From Ruminococcaceae bacterium UBA3751 (GTDB taxonomy: Bacteria; Bacillota; Clostridia; Oscillospirales; Acutalibacteraceae): a DNA stretch of 9,627 nt. Position 1 is the first letter of the stretch. Each line of letters starts with the position of its first letter. This document shows positions 1-6,518 of this stretch, one piece after another. The stretch covers positions 1 to 9,627 of the forward strand of contig DFGL01000054.1 in NCBI GenBank assembly GCA_002371215.1. Reading direction: 5' to 3'. The notes under the pieces are model-generated. The model worked only from the letters and a program-made list of their open reading frames with translations, had not been told where the DNA came from and made no database searches. The position numbers were made by a program, and so were the translations under genes.

Positions 1-22
1 CTCCCAGCTGAGCTATGCTCCC
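1..22 (-). tRNA. tRNA gene, 5' fragment (identity not determinable)
   Basis: Read on the minus strand, the edge of the window gives the first 22 nucleotides of a tRNA: a 7-nt acceptor arm GGGAGCA, U8-A9, the D-stem strand GCTC, then A14-G15 and the D-loop GG (positions 18-19) followed by A21. The anticodon and the rest of the gene lie beyond the left edge. The acceptor and D-arm resemble Bacillota tRNA-Val, but that is recollection only, and other isoacceptors share this 5' end. A near-consensus promoter (51-79) and a short leader precede it, so it is likely the first gene of its own transcript and possibly of a tRNA cluster. Confidence 0.85.
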
Positions 23-27
23 GTTGC

Positions 28-43
28 GCCGCTCATTAGCGAC
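28..43 (-). other. Small hairpin in the tRNA 5' leader
   Basis: In the minus-strand RNA, GUCGCU (43-38) can pair with AGCGGC (33-28) across an AAUG loop. This gives a 6-bp stem with one G-U pair. It lies between the predicted transcription start (around 44-47) and the mature tRNA 5' end at 22, leaving five unpaired nucleotides (GCAAC) before the acceptor stem. It could affect RNase P processing or protect the precursor, or it may be incidental. Confidence 0.45.
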
Positions 44-50
44 GGTTAAT

Positions 51-79
51 ATATTACTATATTATTTTATAAAAGTCAA
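51..79 (-). promoter_or_regulatory. Sigma-A-type promoter for the tRNA gene
   Basis: On the minus strand there is a -35 box TTGACT (79-74), a 17-bp spacer and a -10 box TAATAT (56-51). The predicted start is about 20-25 nt upstream of the mature tRNA 5' end. The -35 matches consensus at five of six positions and the spacing is ideal, as expected for a stable-RNA gene. It sits immediately downstream of hslO, so the tRNA need not depend on read-through. Confidence 0.8.
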
Positions 80-107
80 CAGTTTTTTTAACTTTTTTCT
101 TATAAAA

Positions 108-989
108 TTAATTGAGCGAGTTTTTAATCAGCGTTTCAATTTCATCAGGCGTAAATACGTACTCTTTATTGCAGAAATGGCACTCAACCTTCGTGTTCTC
201 GCTGCTTTGAGCCATATCCTTTAAATTATCAATGCCCGTGCTTAAAAGCGCATTTTCTACCTTTTCGCGAGAGCAGTTGCACTTATAGCTGATTTCACTC
301 TCATCAAGCTTATCCATCTCAATTCCGCTCATCGCTTTAACTGCAAGCTCGTCAGCCGTAATCCCGTCCTCGAGCATTGAAGTTACTGACGGAAGCGTTG
401 AAATATTTTTTTCAATAATATCAATTACGCTTTCATCACAACCCGGCAAAAGCTGAATAATAAATCCTCCCGCGTGCTTTACGGTTAAATCAGCGTTAAC
501 AAGCACTCCCAAAGCGCATACGGAGGGAGTCTGTTCTGAAAACGCAAAGTAATTCGTTATATCCTCTGCTATTTCTCCGCTTACAAGCGGCGTTTGCCCT
601 ATATACGGCTCTTTCATACCGATATCTTTAATAACGTACAGCTGACCGTTATTGCCCACAGCACCGCTTACGTCAAGCTTTCCGTTAGGCTTTAACGGAA
701 TTTCAACTATTTTATTATCAGCGCAGGCTCTTGCATTTCCGTCGCTGTCTGACACGGCGATTAATTCTCCCGCAGGACCTCCTCCGTTAACTCTAAGGGT
801 TATTGAATCCTCTTTTCCCTTAAGCATATCGCCCATCATCGAAGCCGCTGTTATAAGCCTTCCGAGAGCAGCGGTTACCGTTGCTGAGGTTTTATGAATC
901 TGTTCCATTTCGTAAACCATATCTGTTGAATCACAGGCGATAATAAACGCGCTGCCGTCAACAGTTATATATCTGACTATTTTTCCCAT
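108..989 (-). CDS. hslO: Hsp33 redox-regulated molecular chaperone
   Basis: Hsp33 is a cytoplasmic holdase that is switched on by oxidative unfolding and prevents aggregation of unfolding proteins. The 293-residue product has the family's usual length. It shows the N-terminal chaperone core (opening GKIVRYITVDGSAF, then a Gly-rich segment near residues 68-74) and the C-terminal zinc redox switch: CNC at 237-239 and CHFC at 270-273, i.e. CxC plus CxxC separated by a 30-residue linker. All four zinc cysteines are present, so the switch looks intact. The ATG at 989 has an AAGGA ribosome site 7-8 nt upstream inside the end of the methyltransferase gene, and only 2 bp separate the two genes, so it is the distal gene of the yerC-methyltransferase-hslO unit. 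No GC-rich intrinsic terminator follows the TAA stop. Family assignment is very secure. Confidence 0.97.
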   Translation of the reverse strand: MGKIVRYITVDGSAFIIACDSTDMVYEMEQIHKTSATVTAALGRLITAASMMGDMLKGKEDSITLRVNGGGPAGELIAVSDSDGNARACADNKIVEIPLKPNGKLDVSGAVGNNGQLYVIKDIGMKEPYIGQTPLVSGEIAEDITNYFAFSEQTPSVCALGVLVNADLTVKHAGGFIIQLLPGCDESVIDIIEKNISTLPSVTSMLEDGITADELAVKAMSGIEMDKLDESEISYKCNCSREKVENALLSTGIDNLKDMAQSSENTKVECHFCNKEYVFTPDEIETLIKNSLN

Positions 990-991
990 TA

Positions 992-1717
992 CTATTTCCT
1001 TTTACAAATAAAATATAATCTTTCGCTTTCCTCGTTTTCAGGTTCTTTTGTTAAATCATTATATATACCGAGAATCTGAAAATTATTTTTAAGCATATTA
1101 ACAATGAAGTCGCTTTTAAACGCGGTTTCAGAGAAATTCTCTGAATAACGGTCATAGTTTTTTCCGTTATAAATGAAAAAATCAAGAAAAATTTCTACGT
1201 TTCCGTCCCCTTCTCCATAGTTGTCCCATGCAAGAAAGCAATCTTCCTCATCAAAAATAAATGAATTACCTGAAAGAACGCAGTTATGCTTATACTCAGT
1301 ATTAACGTCAAAAATAAACATTCCGCCTGATTTTACCGAACACGCAACGCTATCAAAGCACTTCTTCCAGTCTTCGGCAGAGTTAAGATGATTAATACTG
1401 TCAAAGCAGCATATACAGCAGTCAAATTTGCCTTTAAAATCAAACTCCCTCATATCGCAGCGTAAAAAGTGCGCATCAGGACATTTTGACTTTGCAATGC
1501 TGAGCATATCCTCTGATAAATCAAGCCCCGTAACGTCAAAGCCCTTTTTTACAAAATACTTTGTAAACTCACCCGTTCCACAGGCTAAATCAAGCATTTT
1601 GCCGCTATTTATGCCGTTATCAATAATGAAGCCAGAAATGTAATCACTTCTGACTTCATACTCGCCGTTACTAAGCAGCTTATCATAAAATTGAGCAAAT
1701 ACGCCGTAATTACTCAT
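992..1717 (-). CDS. Class I SAM-dependent methyltransferase (YqeM-like)
   Basis: A soluble Rossmann-fold methyltransferase of 241 residues. Visible motifs are the SAM-binding loop LDLACGTGE (residues 42-50), the acidic post-strand-2 residue in VTGLDLS (D66), and motif III/IV around residues 86-110 (RCDMREF, then a Cys-rich FDCCICCFDSINHL). The layout and the opening GVFAQFYDKL resemble the B. subtilis YqeM family; the substrate (small molecule, tRNA or protein) cannot be told. The frame is open up to a TTG at 1741, but the ATG at 1717 is preferred because an AGAGGA ribosome site stands 5 nt upstream and family members begin near this point. It overlaps the yerC end by 8 bp, which suggests coupled translation, and ends 2 bp before hslO. 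The C-terminal part (about 150-241) is less conserved and may provide substrate specificity. Confidence 0.9.
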   Translation of the reverse strand: MSNYGVFAQFYDKLLSNGEYEVRSDYISGFIIDNGINSGKMLDLACGTGEFTKYFVKKGFDVTGLDLSEDMLSIAKSKCPDAHFLRCDMREFDFKGKFDCCICCFDSINHLNSAEDWKKCFDSVACSVKSGGMFIFDVNTEYKHNCVLSGNSFIFDEEDCFLAWDNYGEGDGNVEIFLDFFIYNGKNYDRYSENFSETAFKSDFIVNMLKNNFQILGIYNDLTKEPENEESERLYFICKRK

Positions 1718-2009
1718 CTTTATCCTCTTGAATTCTTGCAAATATTTTGTCGTATCCGTCGCAGCCGTACTGAAGCGAGCGGTTAACTCTGCTGATAGTT
1801 GCAGTTGAAGCGCCCGTTTCGTTAACTATATCGGTATAAACAGCCTTTTCAGAGAGCTTTTTAGCAACAACAAGGCGCTGCGCAAGTGTTTTAAGCTCCT
1901 GAACGGTACACAAATCTTCAAAGAAATCATAACATTCCTCTCTCGTTTCAAGAGCGAGAATTGCTTTAAACAGAAAGTCTATATTACTGTTTACTATTTT
2001 TTCGTTCAT
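1710..2009 (-). CDS. yerC: YerC/YecD family TrpR-related DNA-binding protein
   Basis: A 99-residue protein of the YerC/YecD branch of the TrpR superfamily. It shows the hallmark helical core (YDFFEDLCTVQELKTLAQRL, about 27-46) and a C-terminal helix-turn-helix (about 56-80) whose recognition segment GASTATISRVNRSL is nearly invariant in the family. The tail LQYGCDGYDKI is also typical. It probably binds DNA as a homodimer; the ligand and regulon of this subfamily are not established, and it should not be assumed to sense tryptophan. The ATG at 2009 has a strong GGAGG site (2018-2022) 8 nt upstream. It is the first gene of a three-gene unit with the methyltransferase and hslO, starting at the promoter at 2040-2068, and could autoregulate through the inverted repeat around that promoter (inference). 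Confidence 0.93.
   Translation of the reverse strand: MNEKIVNSNIDFLFKAILALETREECYDFFEDLCTVQELKTLAQRLVVAKKLSEKAVYTDIVNETGASTATISRVNRSLQYGCDGYDKIFARIQEDKDE
1723..1728 (-). promoter_or_regulatory. Ribosome binding site that sets the methyltransferase start
   Basis: AGAGGA on the minus strand lies 5 nt upstream of the ATG at 1717, inside the last codons of the YerC-like gene. The alternative upstream TTG at 1741 is a weaker start codon and would place the N-terminus ahead of the family's usual beginning, so the 1717 start is favoured. Confidence 0.75.
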
Positions 2010-2031
2010 AATATGAACCTCCGTAATTAAC

Positions 2032-2075
2032 TTTATGCTATTTTAACACATTAAAGCGTGAATGTAAAGCATAAA
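2032..2075. repeat. 8-bp inverted repeat bracketing the yerC promoter
   Basis: TTTATGCT (2032-2039) and AGCATAAA (2068-2075) are perfect inverted copies separated by 28 bp. The space between them holds nearly the whole promoter: one arm begins at the first base of the -35 and extends upstream, the other begins immediately downstream of the -10. This placement suits an operator pair for a symmetric repressor, with the YerC-like protein the nearest candidate. The arms are AT-rich and short, so chance is possible. Confidence 0.4.
2040..2068 (-). promoter_or_regulatory. Sigma-A-type promoter for yerC-methyltransferase-hslO
   Basis: On the minus strand there is a -35 box TTTACA (2068-2063), a 17-bp spacer and a -10 box TAAAAT (2045-2040). 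This predicts a start near 2033 and a short leader of about 25 nt before the ATG at 2009. It lies directly downstream of the lysA terminator, so this unit is insulated from the lon-engB-lysA transcript. Confidence 0.8.
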
Positions 2076-2078
2076 TTA

Positions 2079-2105
2079 AAAACTGCCATACAGTATGGCA
2101 GTTTT
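2079..2105 (-). terminator. Intrinsic terminator after lysA (bidirectional-looking)
   Basis: Six bases after the lysA stop there is a hairpin whose core ACTGCCATA (2082-2090) pairs with TATGGCAGT (2094-2102). On the minus strand it is followed by TTTT then AATTT. Flanking A and T runs extend the symmetry to about 12 bp, so it could also stop plus-strand transcription. The loop is only 3-5 nt. Confidence 0.9.
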
Positions 2106-2111
2106 GGTTAA

Positions 2112-3407
2112 TTATTCTTTTATAAGCTCATCATAAAAATCAAAGCAATCAAAGGTAGCAAAGTAATCCTTCGGCGTTTCCGCTCTTCTGATAAGCTCAT
2201 AAGAACCGTCAGTTTTAAGAAGAATTTCTGCGCTTTTAAGCTTACCGTTATAGTTATAACCCATTGAAAAGCCGTGTGCGCCCGCGTCGTGAATAAACAG
2301 ATAATCGCCCATATCAATCTTGGGAAGAACTCTGTCAATAGCGAACTTATCGTTATTCTCACAAAGCGAGCCCGTTATATCATACTTATGAACGGCAATT
2401 TCATCCTCTTTACCGAGAACGGAAATGTGATGATATGCGCCGTACATAGCGGGTCTCATAAGATTTACCGCGCATGCGTCAACGCCGATATACTCTTTAT
2501 GGGTATGCTTTTCGTTAATAGCTTTTGTAACAAGAGCTCCGTATGGACCGAGCATATAACGACCAAGCTCAGTACAAAGCGAAACGTTTTCAAGTCCGTT
2601 AGGAACAAGAATATTATCAAACGCCTCTTTAACGCCGTTGGAAATTGCGTAAATATCGTTCGGGTCCTGATACGGATAATAAGGAATACCAATACCGCCA
2701 GAGAGGTTAACGAAGGAAATCTCTACTCCGCAGCGCTCTTTAATCTTAACAATAAGCTTAAAGAGGATTTTTGCAAGCTTCGGATAATAGTCGTTAGTAA
2801 CGGTGTTTGAAGCAAGAAAAGCATGAATTCCGAACTTCTTAACGCCTTTTGATTTAAGAAGCCTGTATGCAGTGAAAATCTGCTCAGAAGTCATACCGTA
2901 CTTAGCTTCGGCAGGAGTATCCATAATCTGGTTACTGATATTGAACACACCGCCCGGATTAAAGCGGCAGGACATTGTTTCGGGAAGTTTTCCGCAAGCT
3001 TCCTCAACCTTACTTATCTGGGTGATATCGTCAAGGTTTATAATTCCGCCGAGGCTGTCACAATATGAAAACTCATCAACCGGAGTATCGTTTGAAGAAA
3101 ACATTATCTCATCGCCGGTTATTCCGAGAGTTTTGGCAATCATAAGCTCCGTTTTTGAGGAACAGTCGCATCCGCAGCCGTGCTCGTGGAGAAGATTAAC
3201 GAGAAACGGGTTAGGAGTAGCCTTTACGGCAAAGTATTCTTTATATCCCTTATTCCACGAAAAAGCGTCCTTAAGCGTTTCAACGTTATCGATTATCCCC
3301 TTTTCATCGTAAATATAAAACGGAGTAGGATATTTTTCAGCTATCTCCTCAGCCTTTTCGCGCGTAATAAACGGTATCTTTTCTAAGTACTTATCATCAA
3401 AAATCAT
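2112..3407 (-). CDS. lysA: Diaminopimelate decarboxylase (clostridial-type LysA, fold-III PLP enzyme)
   Basis: It most likely converts meso-diaminopimelate to L-lysine with CO2 release, the last step of lysine synthesis, in the cytoplasm. The 431 residues fit the family. The alanine-racemase-like barrel carries the PLP lysine in YFAVKATPNP (K62), a His in GIHAFLASN (H195) and the phosphate loop SGGIG (236-240). ELGR (280-283) replaces the common EPGR. The C-terminal domain has GVDACAVNLMRPAMYGAYHH (from 308), the catalytic-type GSLCENND (C349, E350) and AGAHGFSMGYNYN. A Cys-rich HGCGCDC (76-82) stands where other LysA proteins have non-cysteine residues. The ATG at 3407 is chosen over a GTG at 3449 because of a GAGGAGG site upstream. 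It overlaps engB by 11 bp and ends the lon-engB-lysA unit. A relative decarboxylating another diamino acid is not excluded. Confidence 0.85.
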   Translation of the reverse strand: MIFDDKYLEKIPFITREKAEEIAEKYPTPFYIYDEKGIIDNVETLKDAFSWNKGYKEYFAVKATPNPFLVNLLHEHGCGCDCSSKTELMIAKTLGITGDEIMFSSNDTPVDEFSYCDSLGGIINLDDITQISKVEEACGKLPETMSCRFNPGGVFNISNQIMDTPAEAKYGMTSEQIFTAYRLLKSKGVKKFGIHAFLASNTVTNDYYPKLAKILFKLIVKIKERCGVEISFVNLSGGIGIPYYPYQDPNDIYAISNGVKEAFDNILVPNGLENVSLCTELGRYMLGPYGALVTKAINEKHTHKEYIGVDACAVNLMRPAMYGAYHHISVLGKEDEIAVHKYDITGSLCENNDKFAIDRVLPKIDMGDYLFIHDAGAHGFSMGYNYNGKLKSAEILLKTDGSYELIRRAETPKDYFATFDCFDFYDELIKE

Positions 3408-3987
3408 TTTTAATTGCCTCCTCAATTTGCTTCTTAATATCGTCTGCACCTGAGCCGTTAACTGCAGAAAACGGAATTATAGGAACGTCTCCGACAGTTT
3501 CAAGCTCAGCCTTGCTCTCTTCAAGCCTTCTTTTATATTCTTTTACTTTCAGCTTGTCTGCCTTAGTCATAACGATAATAAACGGAATATTTCTGTCTTT
3601 CATAAATTCAATCATTCCGTAATCGTCTGCCGAAGGCTTATGCCGCATATCAACAAGCTGAACTACAAGCCTTAAATTGCGCTCCTGCTGAAAATAGCCT
3701 TCCATAAGCTCAGCAAAGCGCTGTTTTTCCTGTTTACTGATTTTAGCGTAGCCATAGCCCGGAAGGTCAACAAAATTTACCCCGTCAACATCGTAGAAGT
3801 TAATCGTTATTGTTTTTCCGGGTACGGAACTCACCCTCGCTAAATCCTTACGGTTAAACAGCTTGTTAAGAAGCGAACTTTTTCCGACATTAGACCTTCC
3901 TGCAAAAGCAATTTCAGGTATATCGGATTCAGGAAGCTGAGTTGATAAACCGTAAGCGCTGTCAAATTTTGCTTTGTTATAATTCAT
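3397..3987 (-). CDS. engB: Ribosome-biogenesis GTPase EngB (YsxC/YihA)
   Basis: EngB is a TRAFAC-class GTPase needed for assembly of the large ribosomal subunit in bacteria such as B. subtilis. All GTPase motifs are present in the 196-residue product: G1 GRSNVGKS (30-37), the G2 region around PGKT (56-59) in the family pattern SSVPGKTITINFY, G3 DLPG (74-77) followed by YGYAK, G4 TKAD (141-144) and G5 SA (174-175). The short length without extra domains is typical. Its ATG overlaps the lon TGA as ATGA, with an AGGA ribosome site about 9 nt upstream, and lysA begins inside its last codons. A lon-engB pairing is also found in B. subtilis (lonA-ysxC), which supports both calls and conserved co-expression of protein quality control with ribosome assembly. 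Confidence 0.97.
   Translation of the reverse strand: MNYNKAKFDSAYGLSTQLPESDIPEIAFAGRSNVGKSSLLNKLFNRKDLARVSSVPGKTITINFYDVDGVNFVDLPGYGYAKISKQEKQRFAELMEGYFQQERNLRLVVQLVDMRHKPSADDYGMIEFMKDRNIPFIIVMTKADKLKVKEYKRRLEESKAELETVGDVPIIPFSAVNGSGADDIKKQIEEAIKNDF
3417..3423 (-). promoter_or_regulatory. Ribosome binding site that sets the lysA start
   Basis: GAGGAGG on the minus strand lies 9 nt upstream of the ATG at 3407. It is embedded in the engB codons for Glu-Glu-Ala near that protein's C-terminus. It favours 3407 over the in-frame GTG at 3449 and makes lysA initiation depend on ribosomes finishing engB. Confidence 0.8.
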
Positions 3988-6404
3988 ATTACTATGTCCT
4001 GATTAGATGGAATATCCGTTGTTTTTACTGACTGATACAGCTTCTTATCTGAGCTTTCGCTCGGTAGATATTCAAGCGCGTAATTCATAACCTCATCAAA
4101 GCTGCTTACGGTAATAAACTTAACAGCGGTTTTAACCTCTTCGCTGATATCGTTTAAATCCTTTCTGTTTTGCTCAGGAATTATAACCAAATCGCAGCCT
4201 GCTTTATACGCAGCCATAGATTTTTCCTTAAGACCGCCAATCGGAAGCGCGTTGCCTTTAAGCGAAATCTCACCTGTCATTGCAACGTTGGCTTTAATCG
4301 GTATGCTGCAAAGCTCGCTTACAAGCGCTGTTGTTATGGCGAGTCCCGCAGACGGACCGTCCTTAGGTATAGCGGCTTCAGGGGCGTGAATATGGATATC
4401 CTTGTTTTTATAAAACTCGGTATCAATTCCGTATTCAACAGCCTTTGAACGAACGTAACTAACAGCTGTTTTAGCGCTTTCTTTCATTACGTCGCCAAGC
4501 GAACCTGTAAGCTCAATTTTGCCCGTTCCGTCAAGAGCGGAAACCTCAATGGGAAGCATCGTTCCGCCGACTGAAGTCCAGGCAAGTCCGTTAACTGTTC
4601 CAATCTTATTTTCACTATTTACGTAGTCTTTAATATACCTTTCGGTACCAAGATAATCTGAAATATTTTCAGCACTTACCCTGAAGGATTTGGCGCCGTT
4701 TTCAAGACTAACGGCAGCCTTTCTGCAAAGCACGTTGATTTCCTTTTCAAGACCTCTTACGCCTGCTTCTCTGGTATAGCTTTCAATGATTTTATAAATA
4801 GCGTCATCGCTTATTCTGAATTCCCTGCCGCTGATGTTATGCTTTTTAAGCGCCTTTTTTACCAAATGGCGTTTTGCAATATTGAATTTTTCCTCTATTG
4901 TGTAGGAATTCAGCTCAATTACTTCCATTCTGTCATACAGAGGAGCAGAAATAGTTGAAACGTCGTTTGCCGTAGTAATAAAGAGCACGTTGCTTAAATC
5001 AACGGGAAAATCAATGAAATGGTCGTTGAAAGAATTATTCTGTTCGGGATCAAGCGCTTCAAGAAGAGCGGACGACGGGTCGCCTTTATAATCACTGCCC
5101 ACCTTATCAATCTCATCAAGAAGGATTATCGGGTTCATAACCCCACTCTTGATAATTGCGTCAATAATTCTGCCGGGCATTGCGCCGATATATGTACGTC
5201 TGTGACCTCTTATCTCCGCCTCGTCGTGAACGCCGCCGAGAGCAACTCTGACATATTTTCTGTTCATTGACGTTGCAAGCGATTTAACAATACTTGTTTT
5301 GCCGACTCCCGGAGGGCCGTAAAGACAGATAATCTGTCCACTGAATTCAGGATTGCGTTTTAACACGGCAAGAGTTTCTACGATTCTTGTTTTAATCTTA
5401 TCAAGTCCATAGTGGTCTTTATCAAGAACCTTTCTTGCTTTAGTAAGTGAAATGCTGTCTTTGGTATACTTACCAAACGGTATTTCAAGGCACTTATCAA
5501 GATAGCCCCTGACAACAGTCCCCTCGTGAGAACCCGAGGGCATTTTCATCAGCTTATCGCACTCTTTTAAAAGCTTTTCCTTAATCTCATCAGAACAAGC
5601 AAGTGCATTTACCTTTTCGCGGTAAATATCTGCTTCCTGAACGGGATCCTCGTTATCGCCGAGTTCATCGGAAATAACCTTCATCTCCTCGCGAAGGTAG
5701 TATTCGCGCTGACTTCTGTCAATCTCTTTTTGAACTTTTTCCTGAATTTCAGCTTCCATTTCAAGCGTAACGTTTTCGTTTTTAAGCATTACAAGAAGCT
5801 CTTTTACACGCTCGTCGGGGCTGATAATTTCAAGAATTCTTTGTTTATCGCTGTATTCAAAAAAGGTGTTTGCGCAGATATAATCCGTAAGCTTATCAAT
5901 ATCCTTCATTGACTGAATTGTTGATATAACTTCGTTTGAAATTTTTGAAAACATTGAAGCATAGGTTTCAAATTCCTTTTTCAGCGCTCTTGCATAAGCA
6001 GTAAGCTTAGGAGTAACCTTATATTCAGGCGTTTCAATTATATCGGCAACGCACTTAATATAGGGAGTATCCTGAAAGAAATTTATAATATTTGCTCTGC
6101 GCTCCCCCTTAACAATTACGCGAAGGTTTTCGGAATTAGGTATTTTAATCATCTGTTTTATTTCACAGATAACGCCGATATCGTACAAGTCTTCAACGTC
6201 AGGGCTGTCAATAGCGCTGTCCTTCTGTGCAACAAGAAGAATTTTTTCTCCCTTTAGCATTGCTGCTCTGACAGCAGCTATGCTCTTTTTTCTCCCGACG
6301 TCAAAATGCAGATTCATATTCGGGAACACAACAAGACGCCTCAGCGGAATAACAGCTAAGTCAAGAAAACTGTCTATTGCTTTAATCTTTTCTTTATTTT
6401 CCAT
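3984..6404 (-). CDS. lon: ATP-dependent protease Lon (LonA type)
   Basis: Lon is a cytoplasmic AAA+ serine protease hexamer that degrades misfolded proteins and selected regulators. The 806-residue product has full LonA architecture: an N-terminal substrate-binding domain (about 14-205, starting AVIPLRRLVVFPN), a coiled helical region (about 210-290), an AAA+ module with Walker A GPPGVGKT (363-370), Walker B IILLDEID (426-433) and a likely arginine finger at R492, and a C-terminal protease domain. The Ser-Lys dyad is complete: S685 in PKDGPSAG and K728 in GGLKEK, with the 43-residue spacing seen in E. coli Lon. The ATG at 6404 has an AGGTGA ribosome site. It is first in the lon-engB-lysA unit behind its own promoter. 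No CIRCE or CtsR-like operator was recognised upstream, so the mode of heat or stress control is not visible. Confidence 0.98.
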   Translation of the reverse strand: MENKEKIKAIDSFLDLAVIPLRRLVVFPNMNLHFDVGRKKSIAAVRAAMLKGEKILLVAQKDSAIDSPDVEDLYDIGVICEIKQMIKIPNSENLRVIVKGERRANIINFFQDTPYIKCVADIIETPEYKVTPKLTAYARALKKEFETYASMFSKISNEVISTIQSMKDIDKLTDYICANTFFEYSDKQRILEIISPDERVKELLVMLKNENVTLEMEAEIQEKVQKEIDRSQREYYLREEMKVISDELGDNEDPVQEADIYREKVNALACSDEIKEKLLKECDKLMKMPSGSHEGTVVRGYLDKCLEIPFGKYTKDSISLTKARKVLDKDHYGLDKIKTRIVETLAVLKRNPEFSGQIICLYGPPGVGKTSIVKSLATSMNRKYVRVALGGVHDEAEIRGHRRTYIGAMPGRIIDAIIKSGVMNPIILLDEIDKVGSDYKGDPSSALLEALDPEQNNSFNDHFIDFPVDLSNVLFITTANDVSTISAPLYDRMEVIELNSYTIEEKFNIAKRHLVKKALKKHNISGREFRISDDAIYKIIESYTREAGVRGLEKEINVLCRKAAVSLENGAKSFRVSAENISDYLGTERYIKDYVNSENKIGTVNGLAWTSVGGTMLPIEVSALDGTGKIELTGSLGDVMKESAKTAVSYVRSKAVEYGIDTEFYKNKDIHIHAPEAAIPKDGPSAGLAITTALVSELCSIPIKANVAMTGEISLKGNALPIGGLKEKSMAAYKAGCDLVIIPEQNRKDLNDISEEVKTAVKFITVSSFDEVMNYALEYLPSESSDKKLYQSVKTTDIPSNQDIVI

Positions 6405-6431
6405 AATATCACCTAAAAAATAATTATGAGT

Positions 6432-6460
6432 ATTATATATTATTTATAGAATAATTGCAA
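6432..6460 (-). promoter_or_regulatory. Sigma-A-type promoter for lon-engB-lysA
   Basis: On the minus strand there is a -35 box TTGCAA (6460-6455), a 17-bp spacer and a perfect -10 box TATAAT (6437-6432). The surroundings are very AT-rich, and the ATG at 6404 lies about 20 nt after the predicted start. The octamer TTTAGGTG occurs twice, just upstream of the -35 (6461-6468) and at the ribosome site (6410-6417). Confidence 0.82.
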
Positions 6461-6484
6461 CACCTAAATATTTATGTATAAAAT

Positions 6485-6508
6485 AAACGGACAGAAACCT
6501 GTCCGTTT
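6485..6508 (-). terminator. Intrinsic terminator ending the SPFH/zinc-ribbon/TPM operon
   Basis: A perfect 10-bp stem (AAACGGACAG at 6485-6494 with CTGTCCGTTT at 6499-6508) encloses a 4-nt loop. It starts 10 bp after the TPM-gene stop. On the minus strand it is followed by an interrupted T-rich tract, ATTTTA. It separates this operon from the lon promoter immediately downstream. Confidence 0.92.
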
Positions 6509-6518
6509 ACTGTAATTT

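Noticed and set aside
15..224. 69-codon plus-strand frame covering the left edge
   Set aside because: It runs through tRNA sequence, an AT-rich gap and the antisense of the hslO 3' end. Composition is low-complexity (poly-F/L) with no plausible product.
1718..1741. Upstream extension of the methyltransferase to a TTG at 1741
   Set aside because: The ATG at 1717 has a well-placed AGAGGA site and gives the family's usual N-terminus; the extra eight residues add nothing recognisable.
2274..2810. 178-codon open frame on the plus strand inside lysA
   Set aside because: It lies wholly opposite a well-recognised enzyme gene, shows no domain or credible ribosome site, and reads as an antisense shadow.
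2872..3312. 146-codon plus-strand frame opposite lysA
   Set aside because: Same reasoning: antisense to conserved coding sequence and without recognisable protein features.
3408..3449. Upstream extension of lysA to a GTG at 3449
   Set aside because: The extension would read through engB codons in another frame, and the strong GAGGAGG at 3417-3423 points to the ATG at 3407.
3451..3987. EngB G2-region substitution (SVPGKT where E. coli has TPGRT) as a functional defect
   Set aside because: This position varies in the family (B. subtilis YsxC also differs from E. coli there), and all other GTPase motifs are intact.
3984..6518. CIRCE (HrcA) or CtsR operator near lon
   Set aside because: I looked for TTAGCACTC/GAGTGCTAA and for GGTCAAA-type direct repeats in 6405-6518 and found neither.
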